Of a stretch of DNA of 64,000 nt, positions 34,195-44,472 are shown piece after piece. A program made the translations under genes and the position numbers. Position 1 is the stretch's first letter, and each line of letters begins with the position of its first letter. The notes beneath the pieces were generated by a model that worked only from the letters and a program-made list of their open reading frames with translations, ran no database searches and was not told where the DNA came from. This DNA comes from Hericium rajendrae (Eukaryota > Basidiomycota > Agaricomycetes > Russulales > Hericiaceae): assembly GCA_033439255.1 (NCBI GenBank), contig CM065892.1, positions 682,001 through 746,000 of the forward strand. The letters run 5' to 3'.

Positions 34195-36066
34195 TTACTC
34201 TTCAGCATGATAGCTAGGCAGGACATGCATTACATGGTCGATGTACCAGTACCGCGGCCTTTCCTCCTTACCCTTCTTTCCACTAACCACAGCTTCTTCC
34301 AGTCGGGAAATCTCGACCCAATACGCACCAATGCCCATCCCGACGCGCAACACGTCAATCACCTCGGACGACACCAGCACCGTGATATCGTCCCTGAACG
34401 GGTTGTGCGGCTTGACTGCATCTTCCCCAACAGGCGCCTCATCCGTCTCATCCAGCACCACCGCCCCGCGACTCGTGCCCGGAATGACCGGCCTCGTAAT
34501 ATCGGACTTATCGTTCCTGTCCCACTCCCACCCGACCAACGGCGCCAACACCACGCGCCCGAACCGCCGCTCTAGCTCCTCCTCCACCGCCTCAGCCCCC
34601 GCCGCCGCCCTGCGCGGCGCCATCGGTGCATGCAGACTCGCGATGCGGCGCGTCGACCACTCGACGACGCCCGGCGCGTGCGTGAGCGGGAGCGCGGTCG
34701 GCCCGAGCAGCGGCAGCAGCGCGGGCAGCGGGCGGTCCCAGAAGCCCGGCGGCGCGCCCTCCGCGCCCGGCTCGCGCGCCCAGCCCCAGTCTTCCGCGTC
34801 CTCGGCAGCCCAGTCGCCCTCCGCCGCGGGGATGCTGGTGCTGCTGTCGATGACGAACGGGTCGCCCGCGGCGAGCGCCGCCTTGACCGCCTCATCGAGG
34901 CGCGCGGCCTCCGCCTCCTCCACGCGCTTCTGCCGCGCCGTCTCGGGCGAGTCGACGGTCTCGCCCCAGTCGGGCGCGGCCCGCATGCTGCCCCAGCACT
35001 GCGCGCACGCGGCGCTGAGCGCGTCGGGCACGGCGCGCCCGATGCGGTGGATGAGCGGGAGCTCGGCGCGCGCGGTCTCGACGAGCGCGAGCGCGCGGCG
35101 CAGCGGCGCGTCGTGCTCTGGCTCGGGGAGCGCGTAGCTGCGCAGGAGGAAGCGCAGGAAGAACGCGACGAGCGTGGGCATCGCGACGCAGCGCTGCTCG
35201 GACCTGCGCCGCGGCGTCGTTAGCACCTAGCACACATGCCTGCGTGAAGGGACACACCAGATGAGCCCGCGGTCGCGGAAGTAGTGCGAGAAGAGGATGC
35301 GCATGCTCGTCTCGGGGTCGTTGAGGAAGTCCGCCATGCGCGCGTCCTTGTCCTCGTACCGCAGCTGCAGCTTCTCGTCCCACGTCAGGCCGTCCTCTGC
35401 CTCCGCGGTCTCGGCCGCCTCGTACGCGGAGCCCATGGGCATGAACGGCCGGCGGCGGCGGTACTGCACCTTGCCGTCCGCGCGGAGCGGCGCCGGCGGG
35501 CGCCGCTCGCGCTCGCGCACTTGCATGTGCGGCCGGGGCGCTGGGGCGGCGTCGGCGTCGTCCGAGTCGTCGTCGTCTGAGATGGGCGCCTGTTTTCGGC
35601 GGTTGAGGATCGGCTTGTGTTGCAGGCCGACGTAGTTCCGGAACTGGCGCGGGATGGAAGTGACGCGTTGGTTAGATGTCGGGCTGGTCGGTGGCGTGTA
35701 AGCATGTAATGATGGACGCACCTGTTCCCAGAGATCCTGCAGCAGTCTGCCTGTCGGGTCGGGCGGCCACGGACGCCCGCCTCTGAAGTCAGCACCGGCT
35801 TGGAAGACGCGATCTACGCGCGAAGCATTCCTAGCAATTACGGATAATGAGCATGAGCGCCTGCATCGCGGATAGACAGAAATCGCGCACGGATCGTAGT
35901 ACCCTCGCCTGACGGCCTCGAACTCCTCCCACTCCTCCCACCATGTCTTCGTTTTCGCGTCGCCGACGCTAATTGATGGCTTCTTCTGGCCCGCAGAAGC
36001 AGGCCAGAGCGGGAACCGAAGCAGGCCTTCGGGATTAGCATTCTGTGGGCTGGTCAAAGCCGGCAT
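34195..36066 (-). CDS. Unknown protein, paralogue A of the 42-44 kb gene
   Basis: I do not recognise the family. From the ATG at 36066 (MPALTSPQNANPEGLLRFPL) the protein runs through WWEEWEEFEAVRRGYYDP, a conserved RVFQAGADFRGGRPWP block, FRNYVGLQHKP, an acidic/basic linker, then LTWDEKLQLRYEDKDARMADF and SHYFRDRGLIW. After an intron it continues with SEQRCVAMPTLVAFFLRFLL, an Ala/Glu-rich middle, LPALLPLLGPTALPLTHAPG, VVEWSTRRI, SDITRPVIPGTSRGAVVLDE and ends RYWYIDHVMHVLPSYHAEE. Every block recurs in paralogue B with the same intron positions. No signal peptide or clear membrane span. The last exon is very GC-rich, so the opposite strand shows long spurious frames. Product about 560 residues. 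Confidence 0.75.
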
Positions 36067-36489
36067 GATAGGATTGGGTGTGGCAGAGAGGATGAAACCG
36101 ATTACGACCCACGGAGTCGGCCTTATATCTGTAAGTGGTGACTGAAAAGGGACAATGAGAAACGGCGACTTCGTGCGAACTTCGACACGAGGGCCGTCAT
36201 GCTGACATGTTGCTGCTTCTACATTGAGTGCACAATGGCAGATGCCATAGACAGGCCAATCGATTGCAACGCGAACTGCTAATATCGAAGGCTTCGATTA
36301 CCTCCATGTCGTCGAGACAATGAATCGCGATGCGTAGCACATTATCAGTCAAGTCCCAAACTGGAAAGTCTCCAAGTTCAAGAAGGTTCAAAAGCGCCCG
36401 ATAACGTCGATTTGCGGTGGTCTGATTTAATTATCTATGGAATCTTAAATCGCACGAGGCTGCAACAGAGGATTTCTATAGAGGTCTTC
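36067..36489. other. Intergenic, promoter side of paralogue A
   Basis: Roughly 420 bp with no supported gene; the short minus frame at 36197-36391 has no family signal. Confidence 0.4.
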
Positions 36490-37150
36490 TTAGAGACTCA
36501 AAGTCCAAGAAGTCAGTGGGTATCATTTGTGCATGATTTTAGGTGAGTAGGACACTATGTACACCTGCTACGAAAGCAACTTATATTCAGCAAAAAAAAG
36601 GACCCAATTCATAGGCTAAGACTAATCAAAACCCAGAGCTAGAAACAGCAAGTAGGAATCAATGCGCGGCTCTGAGCTGTGGGAATATGTTAGGCACGAA
36701 CATAGGAATAAGTCGGTGGTGCTGGTCAGTATACATCGTGTCATAAGGCAAGAGGACAGAGTCCGACTGGAAGGAGTGTACGATAGTTCGGAGATAGCTG
36801 AAACGAAGACAGAAGTAAGCATTTAGTCAAGGTGGTCATGGCACGACGTACCGGTCAATGCGGATAAAGGATCGGGGTAACGCGACAAATTCTTAGTCTC
36901 CCTAAGGCAGAGTAGATGATGACTCAACCATCGTGCCTCAGGATCGTTTCATCTGACCAAATTCTACGCCACGATCTGCAAGGCCAGCTCAAATATGCAC
37001 TCTGCTGAAGCCATATTACTCCGACAGCTTCGTTCCACGATGGAACAGGCGCATACACGCACCATCACGCGGAAGACACGACCTTTCTCTTCTTCCGCGC
37101 TTTGCCCCCGTCCGCAGCCTCCTTGCGCTTAGGCGTAGCAACACTCACTG
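36490..37150 (+). repeat. Duplicated segment R, copy 1
   Basis: Clearly homologous to 39416-39960, with shared runs such as CTATGTACACCTGCTACGAA, AGAAACAGCAAGTAGGAAT and GAGTCCGACTGGAAGGAGTG. Its right end includes the 3' coding tail of a CHORD-like gene, so R is the 3' flank of that gene and was copied with it. Copy 1 has about 100 extra bases near 36890-36990. Confidence 0.85.
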
Positions 37151-37157
37151 CGTTCCG
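37071..37157 (-). pseudogene. Detached C-terminal tail of CHORD-like gene copy 1
   Basis: The minus strand reads KRKEAADGGKARKKRKVVSS then Ala and a stop, nearly the same as the end of the complete copy at 39901 (KRKEAAHEA ... GKARKKRKVVPSA). The rest of the gene lies 1.4 kb away at 38523-39388, so this is the 3' end of copy 1 cut off by the inserted segment 37145-38550. Confidence 0.75.
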
Positions 37158-38550
37158 GACACTGCTAGTATTTTGTCGAGTAGCTTGGATTAGATAAGCT
37201 AGTCACCAAACTTGAGTATACAAGCAGCGCGTCATCGAACTAACTAAGTCAAGACGATTCACTCGAAAGGTAAGTAGATCAGCCATTCGAGAACCTGAGT
37301 AGCTGGCCACTCAAGGCCACTCCGCCTTGTAATACACTGACCTGTATAGGATCTCAACCAGATGCGCTGGTCGAGGTGAAGGTGGGTGGGAGCTGGGTCA
37401 AGGGCTTGTCGAGGATCCGTCGACTTCGACGATTTTCTCCCAAGTCATCGTCTTTCGCCCCTTCCCACCTTCGCCCGTCCGCCGTGTCTACTTACTCCCA
37501 CCACCATGTCCTCCCGACGCGGCGCACCCCTTCGCTTTCAAGACAAGACAGTATCGGTTCGGCGCAAAGTACCCCCATCCTGTACAAAGACAGCGCCATC
37601 ACGCTCCTCCCCATGCTGTTGCTGTCGCCCATTGCCATCTCGCCCATCATGCCCCCTGCGGTTACCCTGTCCACTCGAGACAGAACGGTGGCGCTCATCT
37701 CCACGCAGATTTGGATGGATATGGGAATTGTCGCGGCGTCGATATGTGCGCCCACCTACACGATCTCGACCCGAACGCGATGCTGAACGACTAGGGGATC
37801 GTGATGAACCATAGCGTTCTCGCATGCGGCCACGACCGCGATGCGTGGATGCCTCAGGTGCGTTTGTATGCATGCGCTTGCGGGGCCTCTCACGTGAAGC
37901 GTCCGAACGCGACCGCTCCCTGCGACCATGGCGGCTACTAGCCCTGCCTCTGCCCCCATCCTCGTCCCTCCCTTTCTTGCGTCGAAAAGGATCCCCGCAG
38001 GCGCTCCATCTCCGTACGTGTTGCGAAGCTTCTTTGCGACATACCGCTTACGATGCGCTAAGTCCAGCCCGTCCCACATCTCGCGCACTGTCTCCTCGGC
38101 ATCGCTAGGCGGGTGTTCATACTCGGAGTCGGACATGGCTCAGAATGAAGGCTTGATGGTATGGGGAGGGGGTCAGAGAGATGTTGCCCTCATGCTCGTT
38201 TTCTCGTCTTATTATCAGGTAGCATACACTCTTCTAATCTATTCACTGTCAATCCGACCTTTGATTGGTGTTCCATAACGGGTGCGACCATAGCCAAAAG
38301 CGGCAGCGCGGACGTGCGTGAACAGGCAAGATCTAGCCCGAGCTACTCCGATCTAATCCGAGCTACTCCAAGGACAAGTACATAGATTCTCTTGTTTACT
38401 CTACTACCGGAGCTGCCTAGCTACTATTGCCTTGTTTTTTGGCGCTGTACCGATGCCTTCCGAGATTGCGTGGGCCGGCTCATGTACGTGAGAACATGCG
38501 CCAACTCAGACGTACTCCGACTCTAACCATCAGTATGCGGAACGCAGTGA
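37145..38550. mobile_element. Inserted 1.4-kb segment with 13-bp terminal inverted repeats
   Basis: TCACTGCGTTCCG at 37145-37157 and its exact complement at 38538-38550 lie at the two points where the homology with the complete CHORD-like gene (39901-41158) breaks off. The segment therefore looks like an insertion into copy 1 of that gene. No transposase is visible; inside is an SR-rich reading frame (37538-38136). Direct flanking duplication is not clear. Capture of a host gene by a TIR element is the favoured reading; simple recombination is the alternative. Confidence 0.5.
37538..38136 (-). CDS. SR-rich small protein, reading frame broken or unusually spliced
   Basis: From the ATG at 38136 the frame reads MSDSEYEHPPSDAEETVREM then WDGLDLAHRKRYVAKKLRNT, a compact helical start. 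The Arg/Ser-rich remainder, RRKKGRDEDGGRGRASSRHG and RSRSDASRERPRKRM, then YGSSRSPSRSASRSGRDRV, lies in another frame that overlaps around 38000. No GT..AG pair joins the two in phase that I could find, so either a one-base frameshift or a splice that I missed separates them. RS-rich tails are usual for nuclear RNA-binding proteins, but no RRM is present. The gene sits inside the inserted segment 37145-38550. Could be a pseudogene. Confidence 0.45.
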
Positions 38551-39388
38551 CTCTTGACATTCCTTGCCCGCCCGATGCTGCTCTCTCCGTCTTCCGCACC
38601 GCTGTCGTTCGCCTTTGCCTTCCCTTTGCCCTTGCCCTTATTGGCAGCTTTGGACTTCGGCTTTGCCTTGTCATGGCACTTGAGCTCCAGACACGAGACG
38701 AGCATGTCCTCCTCGGGAGTGGAGTCCTCGCGGAACCGTGCACGCTTGACATCAGTCTGTAGATACAGGACTCTTCAGCATGCAAGATGAGATATACAAA
38801 GAGAGCGGCGCATACGGTGTGCTTCCCTTCGTAGCACCATCCGTCCGGCGGGTCCCCATCGTCGCCTGGCACCGTGCTCCCACAGCAGCCCCACGACGTC
38901 TCGTATTCCTCGCTGCCGCGCCCCCCGACCCACTCGACGTCGATGCTGTTGTCATCGTGCGCGACGTGGCATGAATGCTCCGTGTTTTCGACCTCGATGA
39001 AGTCCTGGTGGCAGCGCACACAGTGCAGGCGCCGCGGCGGCGCGAGTGTCGCGAAGAACGCGGAGAGCGCCGCGAGCGTGGGCGGCGGCGCGTCGTCGAG
39101 GTGCGCGAGCGTGTAGGTATGCAGCGTCTTGGGCGGGATGGAGGTGAGCAGTGATTTGAGTGTCGCCGGGTCTGACGGGCTCGTGCTAGGCGCGGCGCGG
39201 GACATTCTGGAAAGAAGGGTGGGGGGAAGAGGGAGGGCGTTGGTGATGCTTGTGGGTGCGATGGGTCTTTACTCGTCGACGTGGCGTCAATTGGGGACGG
39301 AAGGAAGGAGCTGCTGTACCGGGCCGTCGGCTACGTCGGCTGCACCGGGCGCTGCGGGCGCGGCCTTTCTCGAGAAAAAGCTAAACAT
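38523..39388 (-). pseudogene. CHORD-like Cys/His-domain gene, copy 1 (disrupted)
   Basis: The core is intact: LHCVRCHQDFIEVENTEHSC, HVAHDD, YETSWGCCGSTVPGDD and PDGWCYEGKHT, i.e. Cys-x2-Cys, Cys-x3-His, Trp-Gly-Cys-Cys-Gly and Cys-x3-Gly-Lys-His, reminiscent of CHORD zinc domains. The original start (39388, MFSFFSRKAAPAAPG) is followed by a frame change that brings TGA in the N-terminal linker, so translation could now begin only at the internal ATG at 39205 (MSRAAPSTSPSDP). The 3' end runs into inserted DNA and stops at 38523, losing the AT-hook and basic tail that the complete copy has. Relative to its sister it is damaged at both ends. An expressed, shorter protein is still possible because the core frame is open. 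Confidence 0.65.
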
Positions 39389-39415
39389 TATTGAGTGATA
39401 TCAGGCTGCTGCATA

Positions 39416-39960
39416 GAGCCTGGGAAGTTCAAGAAGTCAGATAGCATTTATGCAGATTTTAGGCAGGACTCTATGTACACCTGCTACGAAAGCAAGTAAT
39501 ATTCAGTATACAAGAGGATCGCTTAGGCAGAGACCGGAGCCAGAAACAGCAAGTAGGAATAAATACGCAGCTAAGAGCTGTAGGGATATGTTAGGCACGG
39601 ATACAGAAATAAGTCGGCGGTGCTGGTATATGCTGGTATACAGGTTGTCATAATGTCAAAAGGACAGAGTCCGACTGGAAGGAGTGTATGATAGCTCGTA
39701 GACAGCTGAAACAGAATAAGCATTCAATCGAGGTGGGCATGGCATGACGCACCATTCAATGCGGATAATCATAAAGGATCGGAGTAACGCGATAACTTCT
39801 ATGCGGTGGCCTGCATGGCAAGCTCAGAGATGCACCGTGCTGAAGCCCACGACATACCGTCAGCTTCGATTCACATTGAAATAGGCGCATACACGCACCA
39901 TCATGCGGAAGGCACAACCTTCCTCTTCTTCCGTGCTTTGCCCTCCCCATCTATCTTCTC
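39416..39960 (+). repeat. Duplicated segment R, copy 2
   Basis: Second copy of the segment at 36490-37150, forming the 3' flank and last coding bases of the complete CHORD-like gene. Together, R plus the CHORD-like gene make a tandemly duplicated unit. Confidence 0.85.
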
Positions 39961-41158
39961 ATCCCCAGTCTCCGCGCCCTCTTTCGTCGATCTTGGCCGA
40001 CTCGGACTCCGCTTCTGCATCATCACCTGGACGGACGACTTTGGCTTCCGCGAGGTCGAGCGGCCCTTCTTAGCGCCCTGCGGGGACTTGTCGCCCGCGC
40101 TCGTCGCCTCGTGTGCAGCCTCCTTGCGCTTGGACGGCCGCCCGCGCCGCTTAGGAGTGGAAGCGCGCTTCACGCTCGCTTCCCGCCCGACGCTGCTCCC
40201 TCCGTCTTCCGCACCACTGTCGTTCGCTTTCGCCTTGCCCTTGCCCTTATTAGCAGCCTTGGACTTCGGCTTCGCCTTGCCGATATCGCTGACACCCTTC
40301 GCGATCTCGGCGATGCCGCTATCCTCCGTGCCCTCGCTGCCCTCCTCGTCCTCATCATCCTCCACGGGGCGCGGACGCTTGTTCTTATTCGAAGCGCGCG
40401 TGGCACGTGGAAGGGTCGAGCGGATGCCATGGCAATTGAGCTTCAGGCAGGACACGAGCTTGTCCGCCTGGGGTGTCGAGTCCGCGCGGAACCGCGCACG
40501 CTTGATGTCAGTCTGCAAACACGGACCCTTCAGCATGCAAGTTATGATAATATGAAAGAAGAGTGCGGCATACGGTGTGCTTCCCCTCGTAGCACCACCC
40601 GTCCGGCGGGCCGAGATCGCCCTCGCCCGGCGCCGTGCGCCCACAGCAGCCCCAGAGCGTCTCGTAGTCCGAGTCGGTGCGCCCGCGCGCGCTGCGCCCG
40701 ACGTACTCGACCTCGGCGCTGTCGTCGTCGTGCGCGACGCGGCACGCGCGCTCCGTGTTTTCGACCTCGATGAAGTCCTGGTGGCAGCGCATGCAGTGCA
40801 GGCGCGGCGGCGGCGTGAGCGTCGCGAAGAATGAGGAGAGCGCAGCGAGCGTGGGCGGCGGCGCGTCGGCGAGGTGTGCGAGCGTGTAGGTGTGCAGCGT
40901 CTTGGGTGGGATGGAGGTGAGCAGCGATTCGAGCGTTTCTGGGTCTGGCGGGCTCGTGCTGGATGCGGTGGGTGACATTTGTGGGAAGAACGGCGGGCGG
41001 GAGATGGAGGGTGTCGGCGATGCTTGCGGGTACGACGGATCTTTGCTCGTCGAGGCGGCGTCGGATGGGGAGGGCGTGCGGAGCTGCTGCACCGGGCCGT
41101 CGGTTGCGTTGGCGTCAGGCGCGCTGGGCGCGGCTTTTTTCGAGAAAAAGCTAAACAT
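39901..41158 (-). CDS. CHORD-like Cys/His-domain protein with AT-hook, copy 2 (complete)
   Basis: Starts MFSFFSKKAAPSAPDANAT at 41158. After a Ser/Pro-rich linker it has LLTSIPPKTLHTYTLAHLAD and the metal-type domain: LHCMRCHQDFIEVENTERAC, RVAHDDD, YETLWGCCGRTAPGEG, PDGWCYEGKHT. This order of Cys-x2-Cys, Cys-x3-His, W-x-C-C-G, and C-x3-G-K-H recalls the CHORD zinc module, though spacing differs from Rar1/CHORDC1, so the relation is tentative. Exon 2 begins TDIKRARFRADSTPQ, has an acidic block, KAKPKSKAANKGKGKAKAND, an AT-hook TPKRRGRPSKRK and a basic end KARKKRKVVPSA. The tail suggests a nuclear, DNA-contacting protein (inference). Product about 395 residues, one intron. A disrupted sister lies directly downstream. 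Confidence 0.7.
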
Positions 41159-41392
41159 TATTGAGTGGTATCAGGCGGGGGCAAGGTAGATGTGATAAAA
41201 GGTAAGGGTAGGCGAGCTTCAAATACGTCGAGATGAAGTCGATGAAGGACTTCGGCGCGTCTCCCTCATGGTCGTCACGTCAGTCACAATGCGGTGTCAC
41301 GCAGACATTGAACGTACCCTGATGCACCACGATGCAGGGATCGTTGATTGCGCATGATACAGGCTGCGAACACGCTATCAGTGCGACTTATG

Positions 41393-41432
41393 AACGAGGG
41401 AACGAGGGAACGAGGGAACGAGGGAACGAGGG
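41393..41432 (+). repeat. Tandem repeat, 5 perfect units of AACGAGGG
   Basis: Five consecutive 8-bp units without mismatch in the divergent promoter region. Such arrays are unstable in length and could vary between strains. Confidence 0.9.
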
Positions 41433-41933
41433 AACATAGCCTCTGAGCAGCATGGTGGGCGCGATCTAGTAAGTAATCCACGAGCTGCGGAGAACTCCAG
41501 CCATCGTGCTGCGCTCCCAATCGCATCCAGAATTTGGGGGTACCTGTCGTTATCGAAGTGGATCCCCTCCCCCTCCCTCCTGATCTTTGATGTTTTTTTT
41601 GAGCATGAGGCATCACTACCTCCTCCAACGTTGGGGAGTTTGGAAGCTTGTACTACGAGACTTTCCCGATTAGGGCGCGTTATTGCGGCGCGTCGCGGTG
41701 GTGGCTCTGTGCGTCTCGACAACGTCGAGAGCGTGAGCGTAGCCCTTGACTACGATTACGCGTTGACCATCGATTGACGCGTTTTTCCAGGTCTTCTCGA
41801 CGTGTTGGCATTCCGCAGCAGGTTCGACGCAGGAGAAGCGGCGATATATCCTGAAAAGGTGCTCCTCGTGTCGATTCGCGGCCACTGGCAAGTCGCCGTT
41901 TCTTGTTCCCATTCAGTCAGAACCCGTACGACG

Positions 41934-41940
41934 CATATAA
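41934..41940 (+). promoter_or_regulatory. TATA-like box of paralogue B
   Basis: CATATAA lies 55 bp before the ATG at 41995, the usual distance in this window. Confidence 0.4.
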
Positions 41941-41994
41941 GACCCCCTCCGTCGTAATCAGCCCGTATCCTCGTCTTCCGTTACGCGTCCCATC

Positions 41995-44137
41995 ATGTCG
42001 TCCAAGCCGACTGCAGAAAACACCACTCCCGAGTACATGCTCCGATTTCCGCCCTGGCCTGCACCTCCTCCAGGCAAGAAGATAATCCCATTCAAGGAAT
42101 TCAAGCCGGTGGGCATCCGTATCTCGATGGATGGCGATGATGACGCTCCGGAGTTCGATGGCCTTGGCATCCCGACCGTCCCACTGCTCGTGAAGCACGG
42201 AACCGACGATCTGGAGAAGAAGCGCAGAAAGAAAAAGGGCGGCGCGTCCCAGGTCACTGTTGCGGATGGTAAACGGAACATGTGGTGGGACGATTGGGAG
42301 GAGCTCGAGGATGTGCGGAAGAAATTCTATGATCCGTACGTGATTCCCGTCCATCTGAAGCACTTGCACTCACGCTCCTTTTCTATCCTTTGCCAGGCAT
42401 ACGTCGCCCATTGATCGCGTGTTCCAGGCGGGCGCCGACTTTAGGGGCGGCCGTCCGTGGCCGTCAGGCCAACTAGGCATGAGGCTGAATGAACAGTGGG
42501 ATCAGGTGCGTGCATCCGAATCAAATACATCCCAGCAGGCCGACAACTCATCTACTCGCCACCTTCACGATCCACCAGTTCCGCAATTACGTGGGCTTGT
42601 CACCTCAGGCCGTCGTCAGTAAGAAGAAGCAACAGGTATCGGACGACGAAGACTCGGACGGCGGCGAGGGCGAGGCTGCGCCCGAAACCCAGCCAAACCT
42701 CGAAGCGAGTGAGACGCCTCATCCTGCTGCAGATGAGCAGCAGCGAAAACGTAAGCGACGTCACTCTATGCCTGTGGGCTCCGCCTACGAAGAAACAGAG
42801 ACCGCCGACGCGGAGGAGGGCCTGACATGGGACGAGAAACTTCAAATGCACTACGAGGACAAGGACATCAACATGCTGAAATTCCTGAACGATCCCGAAA
42901 TGAACATGCGCATCTTCTTCTCGCACTACTTCCGCGACCGCGGCCTCATCTGGTAAACCTCCTGCTGTGTATCCAAGCAAGGGCGCTCATGACGCCTCTG
43001 CACAGGTCCGAGCAGCGCTGCCTGCACATCCCGACCCTCATCTGCTTCTTCCTGCGCTACCTCCTGCGCAGCCGCGTCCTCCCCGAGCACGAAAAGCCCC
43101 TGCTCCGCGCGCTCGACGTCGCCGAGACCGCGCGCACCGAGCTCCCGCTGACGCATACAATGGGGCGCGCCGTGCCCGACGCGTTCAGCGACGCGTGCAA
43201 GCAGTGCTGGGGCAGCCGGCAGCCCGCGATCGACTGGGGCTTCTGCGTCCCCGCCGAGCCGCCCGACGTCGAGCGCATCGAGTCGCCCGAGACGAAGCGA
43301 CAGAAGACGGACGCGGACGCGGGCGTGGACACCGCGCAGCTCGACGCGGCGGTCAAGACCGCCCTCGCCACGGGCGGCACGTCCGACCCGTTCGTGATCG
43401 ACAGCACCATCGTCCCCGCCGACGCGGCGGGCGAGGGCTGGGCGAATGCTGGCGCATGGCCGGACGCGCAGGGCGCAGAGGGCGGCTGGGGCATAGAGCC
43501 GCCACAGGACGCAGAGGAGGAGCAGGCGAACTGGGGCACGCAGGACTGGGCGCGCGAGCCGGGCACGGAGGCGCCGCCGAGCGTGTGGGACAGCCCGCTG
43601 CCGGCGCTGCTCCCGCTGCTCGGGCCGACCGCGCTCCCGCTCACGCACGAGCCGGGCGTCGTCGAGTGGTCGACGCGCCGCATCGTGAGCGTGCACGCGC
43701 CGCTGTCGCCGCGCAAGCCCGCGGGGGGGCCGGAGGCGGTCGAGGAGGCGCTGGAGCGGCGCATGGGGCGCATGGTGCTCGCGCCGTGGCTGGGGTGGGA
43801 CAAGCATGAGAAGTCGGACATCACGCGGCCCGTGATTCCGAGCACGAGCTGCGGGGCGGTGGTGCTGGATGAGAGCGGGACGGAGCCGGAGGCGCCTGTC
43901 GCGAAGGGCGCGCTCAAGCCGCACAATCCGTTTAAGGATCATATTACGGTGTTGGTGATGCCGGAGGTGGTCGACGTGTTGCGTGTTGGGATGGGCATTG
44001 GTGCGTATTGGGTTGAAATTGTGCGGCAGGAAGGGGCTGCGGTTAGCGGGAAGAAGGGCAAGAAGAAAGAGAGGCCGCGGTACTGGTATATCGACCAGGT
44101 GATGCACATTTTGCCTAGCTATCACGCCGAAGAGTGA
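41995..44137 (+). CDS. Unknown protein, paralogue B of the 34-36 kb gene
   Basis: Starts MSSKPTAENTTPEYMLRFPP at 41995. Introns: 42336-42396 (joining FYDP to HTSPIDRV), one ending before FRNYVGL near 42570, and one near 42955-43005 after SHYFRDRGLIW. Blocks shared with paralogue A: RVFQAGADFRGGRPWPSG, GLTWDEKLQMHYEDKD, SEQRCLHIPTLICFFLRYLL, LPALLPLLGPTALPLTHEPG, VVEWSTRRI, SDITRPVIPSTSCGAVVLDE, GIGAYWVEI, and the end RYWYIDQVMHILPSYHAEE. The middle of the last exon is longer than in A, with Trp-rich repeats (GWANAGAW, GGWGIEPP, ANWGTQDWA). Basic run KKRRKKKGG near residue 80 could be a nuclear signal. Product about 650 residues. Family unknown to me; intron positions and both ends are conserved between copies, so it is under selection. 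Confidence 0.8.
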
Positions 44138-44472
44138 ATGCGATCCGGATTATCGTCATAATGAGCTATCGTACTGCTTTCTGTACTTTTAGGCATCCTT
44201 TTTCGTGCTTGGAGCAACACCACATCTAATAGCCTACCATCGTATTCGTTGGCCAGGGTAATATTGCATGCCTGTACACTTGCATATGACATGCACAATC
44301 ACCGGACTAAGGAGATTGGGTAAACGTGGCGAACGATCCCTTTAATTGAACTGACATATATCCAAACCTAAAATATACATCGTGATCCTGAAGGTATCAT
44401 TTCGCAGAATCGTGAGCACAGATGCCCAATCCGTAATGACTGCATCGTCCCGTCATAACCCAACCACCGCGC
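44138..44472. other. Convergent 3' region, paralogue B / Atg22-like gene
   Basis: Holds two 3' UTRs; no additional feature seen. Confidence 0.5.

Larger units (their letters stand above)
41159..41994. other. Divergent promoter region, CHORD-like gene / paralogue B
   Basis: Contains an AACGAGGG tandem array and a TATA-like site. Minus-strand frames here (for example 41670-41912) are open but I see no family signal, so I do not call a gene. Confidence 0.45.

Noticed and set aside
34241-35137. 298-residue Ser/Ala-rich open frame on the plus strand
   Set aside because: Shadow of paralogue A in GC-rich DNA; low-complexity sequence with no family blocks.
41378-41912. Minus-strand frames in the 41.2-42.0 kb promoter region as a gene
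   Set aside because: They overlap each other, include the 8-bp tandem repeat and show no recognisable domain.
42926-44125. 399-residue open frame on the minus strand
   Set aside because: It lies antisense to the GC-rich last exon of paralogue B; its Arg/His/Pro-rich content is what a GC-rich antisense frame gives.
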